From: Nesterenkonia muleiensis
GTDB taxonomy: Bacteria > Actinomycetota > Actinomycetes > Actinomycetales > Micrococcaceae
Length of the DNA stretch: 64,000 bases
Assembly: GCF_003600155.1 (NCBI RefSeq)
Contig: NZ_QWLD01000056.1
Location: 124,001 to 188,000 of the forward strand
Direction of reading: 5' to 3'
The notes under the pieces were generated by a model that had not been told where the DNA came from, made no database searches, and saw nothing but the letters and a program-made list of their open reading frames with translations. Position numbers and translations under genes: made by a program. This document shows positions 8,219 to 16,677 of the stretch, piece after piece (the first letter of the stretch is position 1; every line of letters begins with the position of its first letter).

Positions 8219-9312
8219 TGCCCAGAGCGCTGATCTGTGGAGGCGGTGTGGCGGGGCTCTCCTCTGCCTTACACCTGAAGAAGCACGGCTGGGATATCCA
8301 GATCTTTGAGAAGGACTCCGAGCTGCGCACTGCCGGGGTGGGTCTGAACATCTGGCCCAATGGGGTCCGAGTGCTCAAGGGGCTGGGCCTGGGTGAGGAG
8401 TTTCTCTCATTCGCTGGAGCGATGGAGCGTTGGTGGGCGCTGGACAGCGACGGCACGGTCACCTCCGACATTGATGTCAGCACCTGGCCGCAAGAACTCA
8501 GCGCACCTATCACGGGGGCCCGCCGCCGCAGGCTTAACGCCATGCTCGCTGATGCGTTAGAGGACGGTGACATCATCTTCAATACCACCGCTCAGAGCTA
8601 CACCCAGACCGCAGAAGACGTGACAGTTCACTTCGCCGACGGCGGTTCCGAGACAGGTGACCTGCTGTTGGGCACCGAGGGCATTGGCTCCAAGATCAGG
8701 AATCAGATGCTGGGCGGGCCTCCGGAGTTCACCGATGAAGGGTTCGTCCGGTGGCGCGGAGTGTTTGAGTGCGCCGCCGCAGGGGTGTCCACCGACGTGC
8801 AGGCGGATGTCTATGGTGCCAATGGACATTTCGGTTGGATTCCGATCGATGCTACCCACGCCTACTGGTACGGAACCCTGGGGGGGCTGTCGACTTTTGA
8901 GGAGTTCCGGAACGAATACAACACCTGGTCGAGCACCCCGGTGCCGAAGATCATTGCGGTCAGCGAACCTGAGAGCATTCTGGGCCGGGAGATCACCCAC
9001 TATAAGAACCATCTGCCGCAGTGGGTGGATGGCCGAGTGGCGCTGGTGGGTGATTCGGCCCATCCTATGTACCCGGGCATGGCGCAGGGTGCAAATCAGG
9101 CGCTGATCGACGGGCAGACCCTGGCCCAGTACCTGGATGACCACCCGACGGTGCAGGAAGCCCTGCATCAGTTCGAGAAGGAGCGCATGCCGGTGGCCAA
9201 CAAGATGGTGGAGTACTCTCGCCTGCACTTCAGCTTCGAACAAACCCGCGAGGAATATCGTACCGCAGGGAGCAACCTCCAAATCGACCGCTACATGGAG
9301 TTCGAGAACTAA
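8218..9312 (+). CDS. FAD-dependent aromatic-type monooxygenase
   Basis: The 364-residue product is a class A flavoprotein hydroxylase. It shows the dinucleotide motif GGGVAGLSSALHLKKHGW at the N-terminus, followed by an acidic FEKD, the middle segment GTEGIGSKIR near the DG motif, and the C-terminal VALVGDSAHPMYPGMAQGAN that binds FAD ribityl phosphate. Such enzymes use NAD(P)H and oxygen to hydroxylate aromatic or heteroaromatic rings. It overlaps the preceding dehydrogenase by one base and closes the first half of the island. Downstream is a 190-bp AT-rich gap with an operator. Confidence 0.88.
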   Translation: MPRALICGGGVAGLSSALHLKKHGWDIQIFEKDSELRTAGVGLNIWPNGVRVLKGLGLGEEFLSFAGAMERWWALDSDGTVTSDIDVSTWPQELSAPITGARRRRLNAMLADALEDGDIIFNTTAQSYTQTAEDVTVHFADGGSETGDLLLGTEGIGSKIRNQMLGGPPEFTDEGFVRWRGVFECAAAGVSTDVQADVYGANGHFGWIPIDATHAYWYGTLGGLSTFEEFRNEYNTWSSTPVPKIIAVSEPESILGREITHYKNHLPQWVDGRVALVGDSAHPMYPGMAQGANQALIDGQTLAQYLDDHPTVQEALHQFEKERMPVANKMVEYSRLHFSFEQTREEYRTAGSNLQIDRYMEFEN

Positions 9313-9401
9313 AATATTGTTCATTTGCGCAACTAAAAGCGCAGAATGAAACCTAGATGTAACACTGCTGAAGACACAGAGAAACACTGCAACAGATAGA
9401 C

Positions 9402-9420
9402 TTTCAATACATCTTTGAAA
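9402..9420. promoter_or_regulatory. Putative TetR operator O3 before the flavin reductase
   Basis: TTTCAATACATCTTTGAAA has perfect 6-bp arms (TTTCAA and TTGAAA) with a 7-nt spacer and matches O2 at 15 of 19 positions, including the TTTC, ATACAT and GAAA blocks. It lies 83 bp before the flavin reductase ATG, inside an AT-rich 190-bp gap (9313-9502), and marks a second promoter in the island under the same regulator. Confidence 0.58.
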
Positions 9421-9502
9421 CCGAGTCTTCTCCAGTGTTCATGTCCCAAAAAACTAGACAGAACGTCGCATTGTCATTTCCTCGGAAGGGGCGGAGCAAC
9501 TC

Positions 9503-10039
9503 ATGACATTCCTGGAAAACGAAACAACGGCGCGCGACGATCGCGAGCTCGCCGCTGTAGGCGAAGGTGGTGAGGTGGTGCGTCGAGCCTTCGCCAATTT
9601 TCCCTCGGGGGTGGCAGCGCTATGCGCTCATATTGAGGGAGAGCCGGTGGGGATTGTGGCTTCCTCCTTCGCGGTGGGAGTGTCATTCTCGCCGCCGATG
9701 GTGCTGTTCTCCGTACATAACGATTCCGCCACGTGGCCGGTACTGCGACAGGCAAAGAACATCGGGATTTCAGTTCTGGGAGACGAGCACGGCCCCATAT
9801 GCCGGCAGCTTGCTTCCAAAACGGGTGATCGCTTCGGAGGGCTGGACCTGACAGTTACGCACACTGGTGCTGTGCTCATCGGTGGCTCTCCCCTGTGGAT
9901 TGAGTCCAAAATCGTCAGTGAGACCCCGGCCGGAGATCACACGATCATCGTACTCCAGGTGCTCAGCGTGAACTCGCAAGATGGCGTGGACCCTCTTATA
10001 TTTCATAAATCATCGTTTCGGCAACTACAACCTGCTTAA
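9503..10039 (+). CDS. Flavin reductase (HpaC-like), partner of the FMN monooxygenase
   Basis: The 178-residue protein has the split-barrel fold of NAD(P)H:flavin oxidoreductases: FANFPSGVAAL, the flavin phosphate-binding VGIVASSFAVGVSFSPPMVLFSV and the C-terminal half with DHTIIVLQV. These enzymes supply reduced FMN to two-component monooxygenases, and an NtaA/DszA-family oxygenase lies 5.3 kb downstream in the same direction. GGAAGGGGCGGAG precedes the ATG. It is the first gene after the O3 operator and is probably cotranscribed with the importer. Confidence 0.88.
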   Translation: MTFLENETTARDDRELAAVGEGGEVVRRAFANFPSGVAALCAHIEGEPVGIVASSFAVGVSFSPPMVLFSVHNDSATWPVLRQAKNIGISVLGDEHGPICRQLASKTGDRFGGLDLTVTHTGAVLIGGSPLWIESKIVSETPAGDHTIIVLQVLSVNSQDGVDPLIFHKSSFRQLQPA

Positions 10040-10053
10040 TTTATGTAACAAAA

Positions 10054-10078
10054 TTAGAAATAAAATTAATTATTCTAA
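10054..10078. promoter_or_regulatory. Inverted repeat in AT-rich gap before the substrate-binding protein
   Basis: TTAGAA (10054-10059) and TTCTAA (10073-10078) form a perfect inverted repeat with a 13-nt spacer. The 59-bp gap 10040-10098 is almost entirely A and T, in strong contrast to its surroundings, which fits an additional promoter or processing site for the strongly expressed binding-protein gene. It does not match the 19-bp operator. Confidence 0.35.
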
Positions 10079-10098
10079 AATAGAACTAAGGAAATATC

Positions 10099-11796
10099 AT
10101 GAGTAAACTCTTTAAGAAGGGACGGCTAATAGGCGTCACTTCCCTAATAGCCTCAACAGCGATTCTGCTTACTGCCTGTCAGGACCCGCAACAGACAGGG
10201 AGCGGTGGTGGCGACGGAGAAGAGGGAGGAAATGGGGGTGTGGCAGAGGATGACCTCCGAGCCGGTGAAGATGTCACCAGTATTCCCATTGATGGCCAAG
10301 AGATATCCGATGGAGGGCGCCTTGTGGTCGCAGTGAACACTGAGCCTGGCACTCTTGACCCCACATTCAACGGAACCATGCAGATGCGTCAGGTGGCAGA
10401 GCCATACTGCGAGAAGCTATACGACCTTGATGATGAAGGTGGTGTGGTTCCCATGCTGGCCACTGACATGCCAGAATTCTCTGATGACGGTCTAACGGTG
10501 AACATCTCGGTTCGTACCGGGATCCAGTTCGCTGACGGATCAGAGTTCGATGCAGAGGCCGTAGCGATCAGCCTTCGCCGGCACTTTGAAGAGCCTGAAT
10601 CTGTGCGGGCAAGTGAGATGGGCCCCATCGAGTCTATTGAGGCAGTTGATGAAGAGACCGTCGAGATTACCTACGAGCGCCCGTTTGCTCCGGTGGCAGC
10701 GATTTTCGCAGACCGGGCAGGGATGATCATGTCTCCCGATGCTCTCGAAGAGCTTGGCGAAAACTTCGGCGATGATCCTGTATGTGTGGGAGCTTTCCGG
10801 GTGGTGGAGCACGTTCCGCAGACCGGAGTAACCCTAGAGGCGGACCCGAACTACTACGACGCCGATAATGTCTACTTGGACGAGATCGAATTCCGAGTCA
10901 TCACTGACGGTTCCATTCGCACCGCGAACCTCCAGTCGGGAGACGTCCACATCGCCGCTCCCATCGCTGCCCAGGACATGGATGAGATCGTGGGAGATGA
11001 GAATCTCAACGCGATGCAGACAGCATCCCTAGGCAATCATTACTTCCAGGTGAACATCGGAAACCAGAATGGCATTGGGACCGATCCGGTGCAGATCGAG
11101 ACACCCATCGCGGAGAACCCTGAGATTCGCCGAGCCTTCTCAATGGCGATTGATCGAGGAGCCCTTGTTGATTCAGTCTTCGATGGGTGGTACGACGTTG
11201 CCTGTTCCCCGATTGCTCCGAATACGCCGTTTGCTACCGAGGCCTCTGATGACTGCCACGAATACGATCCAGAGGCGGCCATGGAGCTTCTGGAGGAGCA
11301 GGGAGTGGACATTCCCATCGATGTTGAAATGATGATCAATAACCAGCCCGAGAATGTCCGCTTTGCGCAGGCGCTGCAGGCTCAGGTGGAACAGTCTGGC
11401 TTCAACCTCAGCATTGTGCCTGTGGAGGGTACTACGCTCGTGGAGGCCCAACGTGAGGGTGACTATGAGACTGCCTTCCAGTTCTTCTCAGGCCGTATTG
11501 ACCCGCAGGCCAATGTGAACAATTACTTGGAAACGGGTGCTGCCAGCAACTTCAGTGGCTACTCAAACGATGAGGTCGACGAACTGCTCCAAGCCGCAGC
11601 TGCAACTCCAGATACTGATGAGCGTGCCGAGCTTTATGGTCAAGCGATCAGTATGATCCACGAGGACAACCCAATCGTGTACCTCTACCGGATGCGTAAC
11701 CTGCTAGGGCTGTCCAGCGACATCGCTGGTGTCACCTATTACAGCGACGGCTTAGTTCGCGTCAGCCACGCTGCGTTCGTCGAGGACGGCGACTGA
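10099..11796 (+). CDS. ABC importer substrate-binding lipoprotein (family 5, oligopeptide type)
   Basis: The 565-residue protein starts with a basic stretch, a hydrophobic core and the lipobox LTAC, with lipidated Cys at residue 27, followed by a Gly/Glu-rich linker. The mature part has the family 5 signature region (GTLDPTFNGTMQMRQVAEPYCEKLYD and later EIRRAFSMAIDR). Family 5 proteins bind di- and oligopeptides, nickel or many other solutes. With two permease genes and a double ATPase gene following in order, it defines a complete importer, presumably for the compound degraded by the flanking enzymes. AAGGAAA precedes the ATG. Confidence 0.92.
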   Translation: MSKLFKKGRLIGVTSLIASTAILLTACQDPQQTGSGGGDGEEGGNGGVAEDDLRAGEDVTSIPIDGQEISDGGRLVVAVNTEPGTLDPTFNGTMQMRQVAEPYCEKLYDLDDEGGVVPMLATDMPEFSDDGLTVNISVRTGIQFADGSEFDAEAVAISLRRHFEEPESVRASEMGPIESIEAVDEETVEITYERPFAPVAAIFADRAGMIMSPDALEELGENFGDDPVCVGAFRVVEHVPQTGVTLEADPNYYDADNVYLDEIEFRVITDGSIRTANLQSGDVHIAAPIAAQDMDEIVGDENLNAMQTASLGNHYFQVNIGNQNGIGTDPVQIETPIAENPEIRRAFSMAIDRGALVDSVFDGWYDVACSPIAPNTPFATEASDDCHEYDPEAAMELLEEQGVDIPIDVEMMINNQPENVRFAQALQAQVEQSGFNLSIVPVEGTTLVEAQREGDYETAFQFFSGRIDPQANVNNYLETGAASNFSGYSNDEVDELLQAAAATPDTDERAELYGQAISMIHEDNPIVYLYRMRNLLGLSSDIAGVTYYSDGLVRVSHAAFVEDGD

Positions 11797-11800
11797 TTCC

Positions 11801-12754
11801 ATGGGGCGTTTCCTCCTCACCCGCCTGTGGCAGTCTGCCATCACTCTGGTGCTGGCTTCGATCGTGATCTTCCTGGGAATCAGGCTCCTCCCAGGAGACC
11901 CGGCCACTGCGATGGCGGGTGAGGACGCCAGCCCTGAGCAGCTTGCCGCTGTGCGAGCTGAGCTCGGACTTGATGACCCACTTTTCATGCAGTACATGGC
12001 ATATATGGGCCAGGTGCTGACAGGGGACCTGGGGCGGTCGACAATGCACGGCAACCCCGTGATTGACATGATCGGAGCCACTCTGCCGGTCACCTTGCTT
12101 CTTGCTACATACGCGATGGTAATCGCCGTCGTTTTCGGCCTCCTTTTAGGGGTGTTGGCTGAGCGGCAACGGGGGAGATGGCCAGAGTGGTTTGCGAATG
12201 GAGCGGCTCTGATAGGGCTTTCCGTTCCCAATTTTTGGCTGGGAATCATGGCGATTCTGACCCTGGCGGTGGGGCTCAGCCTGTTCCCGGCATCAGGCTA
12301 CGTTCCCTTCCGAACGGATCCGCTGCGAGCGCTCTACCACTTGACGCTTCCGGCCATCATTCTGGGTGCTTCTGTGATGGCAGTCATCATGCGTCAGACC
12401 AGGGCCTCAATGCTGGAGACAATGCAGGCAGACTTTGTCCGTACAGCCCGCGCCAAAGGGCTGAGCAGAATCAGAGTGCTGCTCCGGTACGGATTACGTA
12501 ATTCGCTTATCGTCGTCGTTACCATAGTGGGCCTACAGCTTGGAATGTTGATTTCAGGAACAGTCGTCACCGAACAGATCTTTGCGCTCCCTGGTTTTGG
12601 GCGGCTCATCCTCGATGCGGTGTTTACCAGAGATTATCCGGTCATCCAATCGGCAGTTCTCGTGGTCACCTTCGGCTATGTGGTGATTAACCTCATCGTC
12701 GACGTCCTCTACTCCGTGATCAATCCCAAAATCCGCGTGGGAGGGGGTAGATAA
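11801..12754 (+). CDS. ABC importer permease (DppB type)
   Basis: The 317-residue integral membrane protein has six predicted helices, a typical N-terminal stretch (FLLTRLWQSAITLVLASIVIFL) and LLPGDPA, and the EAA loop around ADFVRTARAKGLSRIRVLLRYGLRN that docks on the ATPase. It begins 4 bp after the binding-protein gene and its stop shares one base with the next permease start. It forms half of the membrane channel. Confidence 0.93.
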   Translation: MGRFLLTRLWQSAITLVLASIVIFLGIRLLPGDPATAMAGEDASPEQLAAVRAELGLDDPLFMQYMAYMGQVLTGDLGRSTMHGNPVIDMIGATLPVTLLLATYAMVIAVVFGLLLGVLAERQRGRWPEWFANGAALIGLSVPNFWLGIMAILTLAVGLSLFPASGYVPFRTDPLRALYHLTLPAIILGASVMAVIMRQTRASMLETMQADFVRTARAKGLSRIRVLLRYGLRNSLIVVVTIVGLQLGMLISGTVVTEQIFALPGFGRLILDAVFTRDYPVIQSAVLVVTFGYVVINLIVDVLYSVINPKIRVGGGR

Positions 12755-13626
12755 TGACCGTTGTCGAATCGGGGCACGATCTGGGTTCCAACAGAGGACA
12801 GATTTGGAAGTCTTTGCGCTCCAGCACGCTGGGTATGGTCGGAGCCGGGATCCTGATGCTCATGGCAGCTGCCGCTATTCTGGCACCCTTAGTCGCGCCC
12901 CATCCGCCCACCCACGTGAATTTCGGGCTGAGTTACCAACCCCCGCTCACCAGGGGATATGTTCTTGGCACTGACGATCTTGGCAGGGACATATTATCGC
13001 GGATGCTCTACGGGATACGGGTTTCACTCCAAGTGGGGGTTCTCTCTGTGGCCATCGCGGTAGTCGTCGGAGTGCCGCTCGGCCTGCTAGCCGGGTACTG
13101 GAGGTGGCTCGATGGCATCATCTCCCGTCTCACGGACCTCATGCTTGCGTTCCCCTTCTTGATCCTTGCTGTCGGACTGGCTGCCATTAACGGTCCGAGC
13201 CTGAATAATGCCGTCATCGCTCTGGGGGTTGCGCAGATTCCCATCATGCTACGCGTGGTACGAGGAGAGACCCTCAGAATCAAGGCGTCTGACTTCGTCA
13301 CGAGCGCGGAAGCTATGAACGCATCCGGGCTGCGCATTATGGGACAGCACGTGCTGCCCAACTGCACTTCGGCGATCATCGTGCAAGCCACTGTGATCAT
13401 TCCTGTGGTAGTTATCGGAGAGGCGTTGCTCTCGTTCCTCGGGATCGGCGTTCAACCACCGACGCCGAGTCTGGGAATTATGCTGTCCGATGCACAGCAG
13501 TACATTAGTCAGTCACCCACAGCGGCTATATTCCCAGGCACAGCCATTGTCCTCATATGCCTCGGCTTTAACCTTTTTGGAGATGCCCTCCGAGATGCCC
13601 TCGATCCATCCAATGCGAACACGTGA
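12754..13626 (+). CDS. ABC importer permease (DppC type)
   Basis: The 290-residue protein has the DppC architecture: one N-terminal helix, an extracytoplasmic segment ending GTDDLGRDILSRMLYGIRVSL, and five further helices with the EAA loop at SDFVTSAEAMNASGLRIMGQHVLPN. The ATG overlaps the stop of the DppB-type gene. The C-terminal LGFNLFGDALRDALDP is typical of the family. Confidence 0.93.
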   Translation: MTVVESGHDLGSNRGQIWKSLRSSTLGMVGAGILMLMAAAAILAPLVAPHPPTHVNFGLSYQPPLTRGYVLGTDDLGRDILSRMLYGIRVSLQVGVLSVAIAVVVGVPLGLLAGYWRWLDGIISRLTDLMLAFPFLILAVGLAAINGPSLNNAVIALGVAQIPIMLRVVRGETLRIKASDFVTSAEAMNASGLRIMGQHVLPNCTSAIIVQATVIIPVVVIGEALLSFLGIGVQPPTPSLGIMLSDAQQYISQSPTAAIFPGTAIVLICLGFNLFGDALRDALDPSNANT

Positions 13627-13636
13627 GGGAACAGAG

Positions 13637-15277
13637 ATGACTGATCTGCCATCAGCTGACCATCAGGCGCTTCTGTCCATTCGCGATTTGCGCGTGAATT
13701 TTGGTGACACCGAAGTGGTTCACGGTGTGGACCTAGAGGTCAAAGCCGGGGAACGTGTGGCCATTGTGGGGCAGTCTGGCTCCGGGAAATCTACCGTAAT
13801 GTCGGCGATTCTGCGCCTCCTTCCTGGATCGGGTCACATCACCGGCGGCTCGATTGTTATGGATGGATTTGATCTCACGCAGGCAGATGACCGGGCCATG
13901 AGAGACGTCAGGGGTAACAGGATCGGACTCGTGCCCCAAGATCCGGCCACCAATCTCAACCCTTCGATGAAAGTAGGGGCGCAGATCGGTGACGCCCTCA
14001 AAGCCCACGGACTCAGAGACCGCGTATCTCGCAAACGGCGCACGATCGAACTGATGGATGAAGCCGGTATTCCTGAGCCTGAGCGGAGAGCGGGTCAGTT
14101 CCCTCACGAATTCTCCGGGGGAATGCGTCAGCGCATCTTGATTGCCATCGCGTTGGCGCGCGAGCCACAACTGATTATCGCTGATGAGCCTACCTCCGCT
14201 TTGGACGTGACAGTCCAGGCTCGAATACTGGACCATCTCCAGACACTTGTGGACGACCACGGAACTTCATTGCTTTTCATCACCCACGACCTCGGTGTGG
14301 CGGCGGACCGTACTGATCGAGTGGCGGTCATGTTGGATGGGCGAGTAGTGGAGAACGGCGATCCTCAGGAGATCCTTCGGAACCCGCAGCATGAGTACAC
14401 ACGTAAACTGATCGCCGCAGCACCATCCGTTTCCGCAACGGAGGGCGTCGCTCGGGTGACTGCCCGGTCCCAAGGGGTTGAGAAGCGTGGAGCCCTGGAA
14501 CCGATTCTGCTGGTCCAGGATGTCGTCAAGGATTACAAGCTCCGCGGTCAGCGTGGTCAGACCATCCGGGCGGTGGACCATGTCTCCTTTAAAGTCCAGC
14601 GGGGAGCCACGACTGCGGTGGTGGGAGAGTCCGGCTCCGGCAAATCGACATTGGCTAAGATTGCGCTGGGGCTTGAGCAGCCCAGCGCCGGCAAAGTGCT
14701 GATCAACGGTAGAGCCTTCAATGACCGTGCCGCGCGTAAGGAACTCCGACGGTGCGTTCAGCCGGTGTTCCAAGATCCTTATGGTTCATTGAACCCCACC
14801 TTTACCATTGAACGCCTGATTGATGAACCACTGCGCATTTTCAGAATGGGAGATCGGACCAGTCGGCGCACTCGTGTTGCGGATCTGCTTGATCAGGTCG
14901 CTTTGCCGCGCAATATCGCCCAACGGAGGGCGGGGGAGCTTTCGGGCGGACAGAGACAGCGCGTGGCCATCGCCCGGGCGCTGGCTCTGGATTCAGAACT
15001 GGTCATCCTCGATGAAGCAGTATCGGCGCTCGACGTATTGGTCCAGCACCAAATACTCAAGCTTCTACGGGACCTTCAGGAACAGCTCGGATTGAGCTAT
15101 CTCTTCATCACACACGATCTTGCCGTCGTGCGGGAACTTGCCCACCACGTTGTCGTGATGCGTCGGGGACAAGTTGTTGAAGAGGGGGGTGTTGAGGAAG
15201 TGTTCACTGTCCCCCAACACGAGTACACCACTGGCCTTCTGGACGCTATTCCCGGAGCCAGTCTCACAGCTTCTTAG
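13637..15277 (+). CDS. ABC importer ATP-binding protein with two fused ATPase domains (DppDF type)
   Basis: The 546-residue protein carries two complete nucleotide-binding domains. The first has Walker A GQSGSGKST, signature FSGGMRQR and Walker B LIIADEPTSALD; the second has GESGSGKST, LSGGQRQR and LVILDEAVSALD. DppD-like and DppF-like ATPases are thus fused in one chain. ATG 13637 is chosen because GAGGGA lies just before it and the domain starts 11 residues in; an upstream in-frame ATG lies inside the permease gene. It completes the importer. Confidence 0.93.
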   Translation: MTDLPSADHQALLSIRDLRVNFGDTEVVHGVDLEVKAGERVAIVGQSGSGKSTVMSAILRLLPGSGHITGGSIVMDGFDLTQADDRAMRDVRGNRIGLVPQDPATNLNPSMKVGAQIGDALKAHGLRDRVSRKRRTIELMDEAGIPEPERRAGQFPHEFSGGMRQRILIAIALAREPQLIIADEPTSALDVTVQARILDHLQTLVDDHGTSLLFITHDLGVAADRTDRVAVMLDGRVVENGDPQEILRNPQHEYTRKLIAAAPSVSATEGVARVTARSQGVEKRGALEPILLVQDVVKDYKLRGQRGQTIRAVDHVSFKVQRGATTAVVGESGSGKSTLAKIALGLEQPSAGKVLINGRAFNDRAARKELRRCVQPVFQDPYGSLNPTFTIERLIDEPLRIFRMGDRTSRRTRVADLLDQVALPRNIAQRRAGELSGGQRQRVAIARALALDSELVILDEAVSALDVLVQHQILKLLRDLQEQLGLSYLFITHDLAVVRELAHHVVVMRRGQVVEEGGVEEVFTVPQHEYTTGLLDAIPGASLTAS

Positions 15278-15334
15278 GAAGACCCTCGGCGGCAGAGGTT
15301 CATCTCTGTCGAGCAACGACGAAAGGTACGAGTT

Positions 15335-16660
15335 ATGACAAAGAGAATTGCGCTGGCCTATCTGGCTGACTTTCCTGGAATGTCCCGGGGGGCGTGGCGG
15401 CACCCGGAGGTGGACCCTGCGAACGCCACAGATCTCGAAGCCTGGGAGAAACTCGCCCAGACAGCGGAACGCGGTTTCTTTGACCTCTTCTTCAAAGCTG
15501 ACAACCCTGGAACTCGCAATGACGGAATGGAGACCTACGCGCAGTCCCCCTTCTTCTTCTATCCCCTCGAGCCGCTTACCCTGATCTCTGCCCTCGCGCG
15601 ATCCACCGAACACATCGGATTGGGAGGCACGGTTTCTACCAGCTTTTTCGAGCCGGCCAATATAGCTCGAATTTTCGCATCACTGGATCATCTGACCAGG
15701 GGTCGAGCAGCGTGGAATATCGTCACGACCGCAAATGACTATGCGGCGCGGAATTTCGGTCTAGATCGCCTACCTCCACGCGACCAGAGATATGCGCAGG
15801 CCAAAGAAAGCTATGACATCGTCACCTCGTATTGGGATACATGGGAAGATGATGCTTTTATTCACGACAAAACAAACGCTAGATATTTTGACCCCAAGAG
15901 ATTCCATAACACGAACTTCGACGGAGAGTTCTTCAAAGTCCAAGGGGGAATATCAATACCACGTCCGCCTCAGGGACACCCGGTCATTATCCAGGCAGGG
16001 GCTTCAGAGACCGGAAAAAACTTTGCTGCAGAGACGGCTGAGATTGTCTTCGGTACGGGGTCAAGTTTTGAAGGTGCGAAGGACTTTTACGACGACCTCA
16101 AGGAGAGAGTCACCCACTTCGGGCGTACCGCAGATTCGATGAAGATCCTATCTGGCGTAGAAGTCGTCGTCGGCGAGACGGAAGAGGCGGCACGCGAGAA
16201 GCAGGAGGAGTTCGAAGCTCTGGTTCCCATCGATATTCAGGTCCGGGTGGTCTCGGAGGACCTGGAGACCGACCTGAGCGATCTCCCGCTGGATCAGCCA
16301 ATTCCTGTGGAGCGCGTGCCCAAAGAGTCGAATCACCACCAGCAGTACTTCAACGAAATTGTTGCTCTCATTGAAAAGGGTATGACTCTGCGTGAGGTTG
16401 CGAAGACCTATAAGTCCAGCAGCACCACCATTATCGGCTCACCCAAACAAGTCGCAGACCATATGCAAGAGTGGATCGAGGGCGGCGCAGGAGATGGCTT
16501 CATGGTCCGGGGCTTATGGAACCCCGGCAACCTCGAAGATTTCGTTGACATGGTGATCCCAGAACTCCAGGGTCGGGGCATGGTGCGGACCGCCTACGAG
16601 GGCAGGACCCTGCGGGAGAATCTCGGCCTTGCACGGCCCGCCAACCGTCACGCCAAGTAA
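15335..16660 (+). CDS. FMN-dependent monooxygenase of the NtaA/SnaA/DszA family
   Basis: The 441-residue protein is a luciferase-like TIM-barrel oxygenase of the NtaA/SnaA/DszA group: LAYLADFPG and WRHPEVDP at the start, AERGFFDLFFKAD, STEHIGLGGTVST, ARIFASLDHLTRGRAAWNIVTT, HPVIIQAGASETGKNFAAETAE and the C-terminal GDGFMVRG. Family members cleave C-N or C-S bonds, or open rings, in nitrilotriacetate, dibenzothiophene sulfone or pyridine, using FMNH2 from a separate reductase. That reductase is probably the product at 9503. GAAAGG precedes the ATG. The substrate cannot be read from sequence. Confidence 0.92.
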   Translation: MTKRIALAYLADFPGMSRGAWRHPEVDPANATDLEAWEKLAQTAERGFFDLFFKADNPGTRNDGMETYAQSPFFFYPLEPLTLISALARSTEHIGLGGTVSTSFFEPANIARIFASLDHLTRGRAAWNIVTTANDYAARNFGLDRLPPRDQRYAQAKESYDIVTSYWDTWEDDAFIHDKTNARYFDPKRFHNTNFDGEFFKVQGGISIPRPPQGHPVIIQAGASETGKNFAAETAEIVFGTGSSFEGAKDFYDDLKERVTHFGRTADSMKILSGVEVVVGETEEAAREKQEEFEALVPIDIQVRVVSEDLETDLSDLPLDQPIPVERVPKESNHHQQYFNEIVALIEKGMTLREVAKTYKSSSTTIIGSPKQVADHMQEWIEGGAGDGFMVRGLWNPGNLEDFVDMVIPELQGRGMVRTAYEGRTLRENLGLARPANRHAK

Positions 16661-16677
16661 ACCACGTCTGCACCGAG

